A stretch of 6,115 nucleotides of DNA, taken from Klenkia sp. GTDB lineage: Bacteria; Actinomycetota; Actinomycetes; Mycobacteriales; Geodermatophilaceae. The stretch spans positions 1 to 6,115 of the forward strand of contig JAOPVM010000086.1 in the NCBI GenBank assembly GCA_025966215.1, read 5' to 3'. The notes beneath the pieces were generated by a model. That model made no database searches. It was not told the origin of the DNA and was given only the letters and a program-made list of their open reading frames with translations. Of this stretch, positions 1 through 6,115 are shown in pieces (the first letter of the stretch is position 1; every line of letters begins with the position of its first letter). A program made the translations under genes and the position numbers.

Positions 1-729
1 CCGGGCGTCGAGCCGGCCCAGCAACTGGGCGACGTACCGCTCCCGGACGACGTCGGCGGGCTCGCCGGGGTCCGGGCCGCGCAGCCAGGCATCGGGCACC
101 AGGGCCAGCACCCGCTCCAGCACCGGCCGGGTGACCCGACCGGCCAGCGCCGCGTCGGCCGCCGTCACGTCGGGGTGGGACTCGACCAGCGCGTGCTGGG
201 CGGCGTCGTAGGGCCGGGCCACCGCGGCCGGGGCACCGGGCCAGTGGTGGTGGAAGGTCAGCGCAGCGCCGTGGTCGATCAGCTGCAGCCGGCCGTGCCA
301 GAAGAGCATGTTCGGGTTGCGCCAGGACCGGTCGACATTGCCCACCAGGGCGTCGAACCACAGCACCCGGCCGGCCAGCTCGGGGTCGACCTCGGTGCTG
401 TCGGCGGAGAAGTCCAGGGCGCCGGGCAGGTGGTCCATGCCGAGGTTGACCCCGGCGGAGTGCCGGAGCAGCTCCTGGACCTCCTGGTCGGGCTCCCCCA
501 CGGCCAGCTCCGGGGCGACGTCCACGGTCACCAGCGCGGGGACCGGCAGGGACAGTGCGCGGGCCAGCTCGCCGCAGACCACCTCGGCGGCCAGCACCGG
601 GACGCCCTGCCCGGCGGCCCGCCACTTGACCACGTAGGTGCCCAGGTCGTCGGCCTCGACCAGGCCCGGCAGGGACCCGCCCTCGCGCAGCGGGAGGACG
701 TAGCGGGTGGCGGTGACGGAGGGCAGCAC
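1..729 (-). CDS. HipA-family kinase, actinobacterial PF20613-like type (3' end outside window)
   Basis: The reverse strand is open from a GTG at 729 to the window edge, giving 243 residues without a stop. The start of the protein reads VTATRYVLPLREGGSLPGLV, a signature I associate with stand-alone actinobacterial 'HipA family kinase' proteins. Kinase landmarks appear in order: Lys35 in YVVKW (probable ATP lysine), Glu49, a catalytic-loop match GNVDRSWRNPN (Asp133, Asn138), and LIDHGAAL at 150-157, where Asp152 corresponds to the metal-binding Asp. The N-terminal subdomain of classical HipA toxins is not seen, and no HipB-like helix-turn-helix gene lies upstream, where the neighbour is divergent katE. 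The substrate is unknown; protein phosphorylation is inferred from the family. The start is uncertain: GTG729 lacks a clear ribosome site but sits just before the conserved N-terminus. GTG843 is also in frame but would add 38 low-complexity, Arg-rich residues. The last residues and the stop lie beyond position 1. Confidence 0.85.
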   Translation of the reverse strand, partial: MLPSVTATRYVLPLREGGSLPGLVEADDLGTYVVKWRAAGQGVPVLAAEVVCGELARALSLPVPALVTVDVAPELAVGEPDQEVQELLRHSAGVNLGMDHLPGALDFSADSTEVDPELAGRVLWFDALVGNVDRSWRNPNMLFWHGRLQLIDHGAALTFHHHWPGAPAAVARPYDAAQHALVESHPDVTAADAALAGRVTRPVLERVLALVPDAWLRGPDPGEPADVVRERYVAQLLGRLDAR

Positions 730-861
730 AGTGCCGACGACGGTACCGGCGCCGACCCTCGCCGGGGTGCCCGTGGTCCGCCGGGGGGTCGCGGCGTTGT
801 TCGACTGGGCGCCTCGGCACCGGCGTCGTCCGACGGGCCGCACGCGGCTGACCTGGGGACC

Positions 862-889
862 GTTTGAGACCCCCTCGGCTCAGGGGAGT
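862..889 (+). promoter_or_regulatory. Candidate SigB/SigF-type stress promoter for katE
   Basis: GTTT at 862-865 followed by GGGAGT at 884-889 resembles the actinobacterial general-stress promoter pattern (GTTT, about 15-17 bases, GGGTAT). The -10 half matches at four of six positions, and the spacer is 18 bases, slightly long. Transcription would begin near 896 and leave a leader of about 60 bases before katE. Stress-sigma control of catalases is known in actinobacteria. The match here is weak, so this is a suggestion only. Confidence 0.25.
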
Positions 890-890
890 C
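868..890. repeat. Imperfect inverted repeat in the katE / HipA-kinase intergenic region
   Basis: GACCCCCT at 868-875 can pair with AGGGGAGTC at 882-890: an 8-bp stem with one bulged A (887) and a six-base loop (876-881). It lies between two divergent start codons, so it is not expected to be a terminator. It overlaps the candidate stress promoter. It could be an operator or simply a GC-rich coincidence. The rest of the 730-958 intergenic stretch holds nothing else I can name apart from the katE ribosome site. Confidence 0.4.
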
Positions 891-947
891 ACGGACGGCT
901 CGCGTCGAGACACCGGCGCCCCTGAGCGTCCTCCTGCACCACTCCTC

Positions 948-954
948 GAGGGAG
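948..954 (+). promoter_or_regulatory. katE ribosome binding site
   Basis: The purine-rich run GAGGGAG ends four bases before the ATG at 959; its GAGG part is seven bases away. It supports this start. The run partly overlaps the 8-bp palindrome CCTCGAGG (944-951), so a small local hairpin could compete with ribosome access. Confidence 0.7.
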
Positions 955-958
955 AGCC

Positions 959-3067
959 ATGCCTCCGGTCCGCAAGCCCGACCAGTCCGCGCCTGCCCAG
1001 GTCAGCGCCACCGGCGCCCCCTTCGTGGCAGCTGACGGTGACCGTGACCCGCGCGCCCAGAGCGGCGACGTGCTCACCTCCCCCCAAGGCGTCCGCATCC
1101 CGGACACCGACCACTCGCTCAAGGCCGGCCGGCGAGGGCCGATCCTGCTGGAGGACTTCCACCTCCGCGAGAAGATCAGCCACTTCGACCACGAACGCAT
1201 CCCCGAGCGCGCCGTGCACGCCCGAGGGGCCGGCGCCCACGGCGTCTTCACCGCCTACGGCACGGCCGGGGACCTCACCCGCGCCTCCGTGCTGGCCGAG
1301 AAGGGCCTCGAGACCCCGGTCTTCGTCCGGTTCTCCACCGTGCTCGGCTCGCGCGGCTCGGCCGACAGCGTCCGGGACACCCGCGGTTTCGCGGTGAAGT
1401 TCTACACGCAGGAGGGCAACTGGGACCTGGTCGGGAACAACATGCCGGTGTTCTTCATCCAGGAGGCGATCAAGTTCCCCGACCTGGTCCACGCCGCCAA
1501 GCCCAGCCCGAACCGTGAGATCCCCCAGGCGCAGTCCGCGCACGACTCGTTCTGGGACTTCGTCAGCCAGCACACCGAGGCCACCCACCACACCCTCTGG
1601 AACATGAGCGACCGGGGCATCCCGCGCAGCTACCGGATGATGGAGGGCTTCGGCGTCCACTCCTTCCGGCTGGTGAACGCCGCGGGCGAGACCGTCCTGG
1701 TGCAGTTCAAGTGGACCCCGAAGCTGGGCGTGCACTCCCTCACCTGGGAGGAGGCGCAGATCGCCGCGGGCGTCGACCCCGACTTCCACCGTCGCGACCT
1801 CGCCGACGCCATCGAGGCCGGCGCGTTCCCCGAGTGGGAGCTCGGCGTGCAGGTGTTCGAGGACAACGAGGAGCAGACCTTCCAGGGCATCGACCTGCTC
1901 GACTCCACCAAGATCGTCCCGGAGGAGCTGGTCCCGGTGCAGCCGATCGGCCGGCTGGTGCTCAACGCCAACCCGACGAACTTCTTCGCCGAGACCGAGC
2001 AGGTCGCGTTCAACACCGCGCACGTCGTCCCGGGCATCGAGTTCAGCAACGACCCGCTGCTGCAGGGCCGCAACTTCTCCTACCAGGACACCCAGCTGAC
2101 CCGCCTCGGCGGACCGAACTGGACCCAGCTGCCGGTCAACCGGCCGCAGGTGTCGGTCAACGACAACCACCGCGACGGGTTCATGCAGCAGGGCATCCCC
2201 ACCGGGGAGACCGGCTACCACCCGAACACCATCGACGAGGGCAGCCCCCTGCCCGCCGACGAGACCCAGGGCTACGTGAACGTGCCGCGTCCGGTCAGCG
2301 GTGAGGTCGTGCGCGGTGTGGCAGCCTCCTTCGACGACCACTTCAGCCAGCCGGCGATGTTCTACGCCTCGCTGTCGGAGGTGGAGAAGACACACACGAT
2401 CGAGGCCTACACCTTCGAGCTCGGCAAGGTGTACGAGCAGGCGATCAAGGAGCGGGTGCTCGGCGTGCTGGTCAACATCGACGCCGACCTCGCCGCGCAG
2501 GTCGCCGAGGGCCTCGGCCTCCCGGTCCCCGAGGGCGCGACGGCCGAGCACCTGGCCCCCTCCCCCGCGCTCGCCCAGGTGACCGGCGAGTCGTTCCCGG
2601 CCGACGGCCGGCAGGTCGGCGTCGTCGCCGGCCCGGACGCCGACGTCGCCGGGATCGCCACGCTGCGGGCGTCCCTCGAGGCAGCCGGCGCACAGGTCAA
2701 GGTCATCGCCCCGCGCGGTGGCGTGATCGGCACCGGCGCCTCGACCGAGGTCGTCGAGCGGACGAACGTCACGGCCCGCTCGATCGAGTTCGACGCGATC
2801 GTCGTCGCCGGCGGTGCCCCGAAGGACGGGGACATCAAGGCCGTCGTCCTGCTGCAGGAGGCCTTCCGCCAGCTCAAGCCGTTCGCGGCCTGGGGCGACG
2901 GGGCCGACGTGCTCACCGCAGCCGGCATCGACACCGGCTCCCCGGGCGTGCTGACCGGTGCCGACGCGAAGGACGTCGCCGCCGACCTGCTCAGCGCGAT
3001 GGGTCTGCACCGGGTGTGGGAGCGCGCCGACCTGGTGACCGCCTCGGCGGTCCCGCCGGCGGCCTGA
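959..3067 (+). CDS. katE: Large-subunit (clade 2, HPII-type) heme catalase
   Basis: This cytoplasmic enzyme of 702 residues splits hydrogen peroxide into water and oxygen. The length fits large-subunit catalases. The core covers about residues 45-520: distal His87 in RAVHARGAGAHGVF, distal Asn160 in LVGNNMPVFFIQEA, and the heme-anchoring segment GRNFSYQDTQLTRLGGPNW (370-388) with proximal Tyr375 and Arg371. A C-terminal domain of about 150 residues (from about 552, RQVGVVAGPD, to about 690) has the flavodoxin/DJ-1-like fold of this clade, with a VVAGGAPKDG turn near 615-624 and no Cys nucleophile. Position 352 is Asn (FNTAH), where E. coli HPII has the His392 that cross-links to the proximal Tyr, so that covalent bond is not expected. 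The ATG at 959 has a good ribosome site. The gene stands alone: divergent from the HipA-like kinase and convergent with the flavoprotein gene. Expression in stress or stationary phase is likely from the family, but the sequence shows only a weak promoter candidate. Confidence 0.97.
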   Translation: MPPVRKPDQSAPAQVSATGAPFVAADGDRDPRAQSGDVLTSPQGVRIPDTDHSLKAGRRGPILLEDFHLREKISHFDHERIPERAVHARGAGAHGVFTAYGTAGDLTRASVLAEKGLETPVFVRFSTVLGSRGSADSVRDTRGFAVKFYTQEGNWDLVGNNMPVFFIQEAIKFPDLVHAAKPSPNREIPQAQSAHDSFWDFVSQHTEATHHTLWNMSDRGIPRSYRMMEGFGVHSFRLVNAAGETVLVQFKWTPKLGVHSLTWEEAQIAAGVDPDFHRRDLADAIEAGAFPEWELGVQVFEDNEEQTFQGIDLLDSTKIVPEELVPVQPIGRLVLNANPTNFFAETEQVAFNTAHVVPGIEFSNDPLLQGRNFSYQDTQLTRLGGPNWTQLPVNRPQVSVNDNHRDGFMQQGIPTGETGYHPNTIDEGSPLPADETQGYVNVPRPVSGEVVRGVAASFDDHFSQPAMFYASLSEVEKTHTIEAYTFELGKVYEQAIKERVLGVLVNIDADLAAQVAEGLGLPVPEGATAEHLAPSPALAQVTGESFPADGRQVGVVAGPDADVAGIATLRASLEAAGAQVKVIAPRGGVIGTGASTEVVERTNVTARSIEFDAIVVAGGAPKDGDIKAVVLLQEAFRQLKPFAAWGDGADVLTAAGIDTGSPGVLTGADAKDVAADLLSAMGLHRVWERADLVTASAVPPAA

Positions 3068-3073
3068 GCGCAC

Positions 3074-3122
3074 GCGGGTGGAGCGGTCTCAGGTCCCGCT
3101 GGGGCCGAACCGCTCCACCCGC
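3074..3122. terminator. Bidirectional hairpin terminator between katE and the flavoprotein gene
   Basis: GCGGGTGGAGCGGT (3074-3087) and ACCGCTCCACCCGC (3109-3122) form a perfect 14-bp stem around a 21-base loop. Inside the loop GGTCCC (3092-3097) pairs with GGGGCC (3101-3106), with one G-U pair on the plus transcript, giving a second stacked stem. The structure begins seven bases after the katE stop. Its right arm lies inside the last codons of the convergent gene (the RVERFG region), so it can form in both transcripts. There is no U-tract, which is common for actinobacterial hairpin terminators. Confidence 0.75.
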
Positions 3123-3787
3123 ACCGCGCCCGGGGCGAACCCGAGGCCGACGAGCAGCTGGCTCGCCGACTCGGCGAACCCGGTCGAGCCGCAGACGAAC
3201 GCCGTCTGACCCGGCTCCCACAGCGGGACGAGGTCCATCGCGGTCAACCGCGCCGCCGGGCGGATGCCGTGCTGCTCACGGGTGAGGACCACGACGGCCC
3301 CGGCCGCGACCAGCTCGTCGGCGTAGGGCAGCTCGGCCAGCGTGCGGGCCGACACCGCGACCCGCAGCAGGTCCAACCGGTCGGTGGCGACCGCGTGCCG
3401 GACCATCGCCACCAGCGGGACGACACCGGTGCCCCCGCCGACGAGCAGCGCGGGGGTCTCGCCGTCCCAGGCGAACCAGCCGCCGATCGGGCCGCGCACC
3501 TCGAGCTGGTCACCGGGTTCGGCGACGTCGGCCAGGTAGGTCGACACCTCGCCGTCCTCCAGCCGCTCGACGAACAGCTCGAGCAGGGGGTCGCTCGGTG
3601 CCGAGGCCACCGAGTACGACCGCTGCGCGACGTAGCCGTCGGGGGCGGTCAGCCGCAGCACGTAGTGCTGGCCCGGCAGGTGGTCGACCCGGTCGGCGAC
3701 GTCCAACCGCAGCTGTACCGACCGCGGCAGCGGTCGCTTGAGCCCGGCGATCGTCGCCGTCGTCCAGCTCGTGACCGGACTAGTCAC
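3089..3787 (-). CDS. Ferredoxin-NADP reductase-like flavoprotein (FAD/NAD(P) oxidoreductase)
   Basis: This 232-residue cytoplasmic flavoprotein belongs to the ferredoxin reductase superfamily. The FAD domain spans about residues 8-105, with HLPGQHYVLRL (36-46) and the FAD-binding RSYS at 56-59. The nucleotide domain follows, with GGGTGVVP (117-124), then CGSTGFAE (199-206), and the usual terminal VERFGPSG. No CxxxxCxxC cluster is present, so there is no fused 2Fe-2S domain; the only Cys is 199. The GTG start at 3787 overlaps the end of the upstream molybdenum-protein gene by 8 bp (GTGACTAG), and no good separate ribosome site is seen, so translation is probably coupled. The likely role is electron transfer between NAD(P)H and the partner molybdenum enzyme, either directly or through an unlinked ferredoxin. 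The partner, the direction of flow, and NADH versus NADPH preference are inferences that cannot be settled here. The stop codon sits within the convergent terminator structure. Confidence 0.9.
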   Translation of the reverse strand: MTSPVTSWTTATIAGLKRPLPRSVQLRLDVADRVDHLPGQHYVLRLTAPDGYVAQRSYSVASAPSDPLLELFVERLEDGEVSTYLADVAEPGDQLEVRGPIGGWFAWDGETPALLVGGGTGVVPLVAMVRHAVATDRLDLLRVAVSARTLAELPYADELVAAGAVVVLTREQHGIRPAARLTAMDLVPLWEPGQTAFVCGSTGFAESASQLLVGLGFAPGAVRVERFGPSGT

Positions 3788-4391
3788 CCTGGTACCGCTG
3801 CTGGCGCCACGGGTCGCCCCGGTCGTGGTAGCCGTTGCGCTCCCAGAACCCCTGCTGGTCGCGCTCGAGCACGTCGAGCTTGGTCACCCACTTGGCGCTC
3901 TTCCAGAAGTAGAGGTGCGGCACCAGGAGCCGGACCGGCCCACCGTGCTCGATCGTCAGCGGCTTGCCGTCGAACTCCCAGACCAGCCAGGCCTTGCCGC
4001 CGGTGAGGTCCTCGATCGGCAGGTTCGTGGTGTAGCCCGACTTCGAGGTGGCCATCACGAACAGGCCCTCGGCGGTCGGCCTCGCGACGTCCCAGAGCGC
4101 GTCGAGGGACACCCCGGCGAACCGGGTGTCGAACTTGGACCAGGTGGTGACGCAGTGGATGTCGCCGCGGTACTCGCTGCCCGGCAGCGCGTGCACGCCG
4201 TCCCAGTCCCAGGTGGTGGGGGCCTCCACCTGGCCGGCGACGGTGATGCTCCAGGTCTCGGCGCTGATCCGGGGTGTCGGCTCGGCGGTCAGCACCGGCC
4301 AGTCGGCCCCGACGTCGTACTGGCCGGGGGGCAGGCGGGGGTCGCGCGGCTCGCGGCTGCGGCCGAAGAAGCCTCTGGTGGTGGGGGGCAT
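3780..4391 (-). CDS. Sulfite-oxidase-like molybdopterin oxidoreductase (YuiH/COG2041 type)
   Basis: This 203-residue protein carries the oxidoreductase molybdopterin-binding fold. Landmarks are ITVAGQVEAP (49-58), the molybdenum-ligand Cys80 in GDIHCVTTWSKF, SGYTTNLP (118-125), WEFDGKPLTIEHGGPVRLL (138-156) and VPHLYFWKSAKWV (157-169). Cys80 is the only cysteine. There is no Tat or Sec signal and no membrane segment, so the protein should be cytoplasmic, unlike MsrP/YedY or exported sulfite dehydrogenases. There is no heme or dimerisation domain, so it is much shorter than animal or plant sulfite oxidases. I chose the ATG at 4391 because an AGAGGAGG ribosome site lies ten bases upstream and MPPTTRGFFGR begins the recognisable family N-terminus; an upstream in-frame ATG at 4427 lacks such support. 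It is first in a two-gene operon with the flavoprotein, which probably serves as its redox partner. The physiological substrate is unknown; sulfite should not be assumed. Confidence 0.92.
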   Translation of the reverse strand: MPPTTRGFFGRSREPRDPRLPPGQYDVGADWPVLTAEPTPRISAETWSITVAGQVEAPTTWDWDGVHALPGSEYRGDIHCVTTWSKFDTRFAGVSLDALWDVARPTAEGLFVMATSKSGYTTNLPIEDLTGGKAWLVWEFDGKPLTIEHGGPVRLLVPHLYFWKSAKWVTKLDVLERDQQGFWERNGYHDRGDPWRQQRYQGD

Positions 4392-4401
4392 GGACGGGGA
4401 A

Positions 4402-4409
4402 CCTCCTCT
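4402..4409 (-). promoter_or_regulatory. Strong ribosome binding site of the molybdopterin protein gene
   Basis: On the minus strand AGAGGAGG ends ten bases before the ATG at 4391. It is close to a full anti-16S match and decides this start over the ATG at 4427, which would lie upstream of it. Confidence 0.8.
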
Positions 4410-4426
4410 CGACCCGGATCGTTCCA

Positions 4427-4440
4427 TGAGGGTGCCCTCA
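4427..4440. promoter_or_regulatory. Perfect inverted repeat TGAGGG-TG-CCCTCA, candidate operator
   Basis: Two six-base arms are separated by two bases and lie between the divergent molybdopterin-protein and sdhC genes. The repeat sits 18 bases beyond the ribosome site of the minus-strand gene, so it is probably in its leader or promoter. It is one base away from a second inverted repeat. It matches no operator I can name with confidence. Confidence 0.5.
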
Positions 4441-4441
4441 C

Positions 4442-4455
4442 ATGACGGGTGTCAT
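4442..4455. promoter_or_regulatory. Perfect inverted repeat ATGAC-GGGT-GTCAT, candidate operator
   Basis: Five-base arms flank a four-base spacer, 36 bases upstream of the sdhC -10 element. Together with the neighbouring repeat it makes a 29-base structured block in the shared control region. It may bind a regulator of either divergent transcript. The regulator is unknown, and it does not match the CRP/FNR consensus TGTGA-N6-TCACA. Confidence 0.45.
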
Positions 4456-4490
4456 ATCGCGTTCATCTGGGTGTGATCTGTGCGCCGTCG

Positions 4491-4496
4491 TACCGT
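4491..4496 (+). promoter_or_regulatory. -10 element of a probable leaderless sdhC promoter
   Basis: TACCGT fits the actinobacterial -10 pattern TANNNT. Six bases separate it from the GTG at 4503, so the normal initiation point falls on the first base of the start codon. No Shine-Dalgarno sequence precedes that codon, which agrees with leaderless translation. At 17-bp spacing the -35 region (4468-4473, TGGGTG) is a poor match to TTGACA, which is common in these bacteria. Confidence 0.55.
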
Positions 4497-4502
4497 GGGC
4501 CC

Positions 4503-5231
4503 GTGGCGACAGTGACGACGCAGCAGCAGGCAGGACACAAGTCCGCTCCCAACCGGACCCCCAAGACGGGGCGGTGGAGCTCATCGGTCTTCAAGAAGTC
4601 GGTGATGGCCGTGACCGGCATCGTCTTCCTGCTGTACCTGATCGCCCACATGGTGGGGAACCTCAAGGCCTTCGCCGGTGCGGAGAGCTTCAACTCCTAC
4701 TCCGAGTTCCTCCGTGACCTCGGTGAGCCGATCGTCCCCCGCCTGACGGTGCTGACGATCATCCGCGTCCTCCTGCTGGTCGCCGTCGCCGCGCACATCT
4801 GGGCCGCGTTCTCCCTGTGGCGTCAGGCGAAGCGGGCCCGCCCGGTCGGCTACGTCACCAGGAAGCGGGTCCAGCAGAGCTACGCCTCGCGGACCATGCG
4901 CTGGGGCGGCGTCATCCTCATCCTCTTCATCATCTGGCACATCCTGGACCTGACCCTGGGTGCGGTGAACCCGGCCGGCCGGGACTCGCTGCCCTACGGC
5001 CGCCTCGTCGAGGGCTTCTCCAACCCGTTCGTCACCGCCTGGTACCTGCTGGCACTCGTGGCGCTCGGCTTCCACATCCGGCACGGGGTCTGGAGCGCCA
5101 CCCAGACCCTCGGGCACAGCAACAAGCGTCGTGAGCGCGCACTGAACGTCTTCGCGATCGTCTTCGCGGTGGTGCTCATCGGCGGGTACATGACCATCCC
5201 GCTGGCCGTCACCTTCGGCATCATCGCCTGA
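4503..5231 (+). CDS. sdhC: Succinate dehydrogenase diheme cytochrome b membrane anchor (b558 family)
   Basis: This is the single membrane-anchor subunit of a type-B succinate:menaquinone oxidoreductase. It carries electrons from the SdhA/SdhB head through two b hemes to quinone. The 242-residue protein has a hydrophilic N-terminus (1-30) and five predicted membrane helices near 33-54, 82-105, 133-155, 177-198 and 214-236. Each of the first four helices carries a His suited to heme ligation: His49 (IAHMVGNL), His98 (AAHIWA), His146 (IIWHILD) and His191 (GFHIRHG). The motif SVMAVTG at 33-39 is typical of the family start. GTG4503 is preferred: it keeps the full family N-terminus and sits at the predicted transcription start. 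An in-frame GTG at 4449 would add 18 unrelated residues and lies inside the inverted repeat. The sdhA gene follows after 17 bases, so the two are cotranscribed. The protein resembles the anchor of mycobacterial Sdh1 rather than two-subunit SdhC/SdhD anchors. Confidence 0.94.
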   Translation: MATVTTQQQAGHKSAPNRTPKTGRWSSSVFKKSVMAVTGIVFLLYLIAHMVGNLKAFAGAESFNSYSEFLRDLGEPIVPRLTVLTIIRVLLLVAVAAHIWAAFSLWRQAKRARPVGYVTRKRVQQSYASRTMRWGGVILILFIIWHILDLTLGAVNPAGRDSLPYGRLVEGFSNPFVTAWYLLALVALGFHIRHGVWSATQTLGHSNKRRERALNVFAIVFAVVLIGGYMTIPLAVTFGIIA

Positions 5232-5234
5232 GAC

Positions 5235-5239
5235 AGGAG
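5235..5239 (+). promoter_or_regulatory. sdhA ribosome binding site
   Basis: AGGAG lies nine bases before the ATG at 5249 and just after the sdhC stop (5229-5231). It fixes the sdhA start and contrasts with the missing ribosome site of sdhC. Confidence 0.8.
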
Positions 5240-5248
5240 TCCGCAGAC

Positions 5249-6115
<867 letters not shown>

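Noticed and set aside
730..843. Extended HipA-like kinase start at GTG843
   Set aside because: The added 38 residues are Arg/Ala/Gly-rich and resemble translated intergenic DNA; the conserved N-terminus starts near 729. Not fully excluded.
175..867. Plus-strand open frame of 230 codons over the kinase gene
   Set aside because: It is a shadow of the minus-strand HipA-like kinase, whose conserved motifs identify the true coding strand.
3269..4006. Plus-strand open frame of 245 codons over the flavoprotein and molybdopterin genes
   Set aside because: The product has no family motifs and ends in Arg/Ala-rich sequence. The minus-strand genes carry clear FAD, NAD(P) and molybdopterin signatures.
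4392..4427. Extended molybdopterin-protein start at ATG4427
   Set aside because: The strong ribosome site at 4402-4409 lies inside this extension and is correctly placed only for the ATG at 4391.
4430..4473. Three GGGTG direct repeats (4430, 4447, 4469) before sdhC
   Set aside because: Five-base G-rich words are common in DNA of this composition and the spacing is irregular (17 and 22 bases). The two perfect dyads explain the region better.
4449..4502. Extended sdhC start at GTG4449
   Set aside because: It would add 18 residues with no family similarity, has no ribosome site, and would start inside an inverted repeat and upstream of the -10 element.

Overview
The window is GC-rich (roughly 70% by eye), with G/C in most third codon positions. 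The gene content is typical of a high-GC actinobacterium: a PF20613-type HipA-like kinase, a large-subunit catalase, and a type-B succinate dehydrogenase with a single diheme anchor. The genus cannot be fixed from this sequence; a Geodermatophilaceae- or Pseudonocardiales-like host is a guess.

Layout: (1) 1-729, minus strand: a HipA-family kinase whose 3' end lies outside the window. (2) 730-958: a divergent intergenic region with a hairpin and a weak stress-type promoter candidate. (3) 959-3067, plus strand: katE, a clade-2 catalase with a C-terminal flavodoxin-like domain. (4) 3068-3122: a convergent junction with a perfect 14-bp stem that probably terminates transcription in both directions. 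(5) 4391 down to 3089, minus strand: a two-gene operon. It encodes a cytoplasmic sulfite-oxidase-like (YuiH-type) molybdopterin protein and a ferredoxin-reductase-like flavoprotein, overlapping by 8 bp. (6) 4392-4502: a 111-bp divergent control region with two adjacent perfect inverted repeats and a -10 element placed exactly for a leaderless sdhC transcript. (7) 4503-6115, plus strand: sdhC followed by sdhA, which is cut by the window end; sdhB is expected next but is not visible.

The genes fall into three functional groups. KatE removes hydrogen peroxide. The molybdenum/flavin pair looks like a split oxidoreductase in which the flavoprotein exchanges electrons between NAD(P)H and the molybdenum centre, on an unknown substrate. 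SdhC and SdhA belong to a respiratory succinate:menaquinone oxidoreductase. The HipA-like kinase is unrelated by pathway. I see no mobile element, CRISPR array, tRNA, rRNA or riboswitch, and no evidence of a new multi-gene system. The most interesting signals are the structured intergenic sites and the molybdenum/flavin pair.
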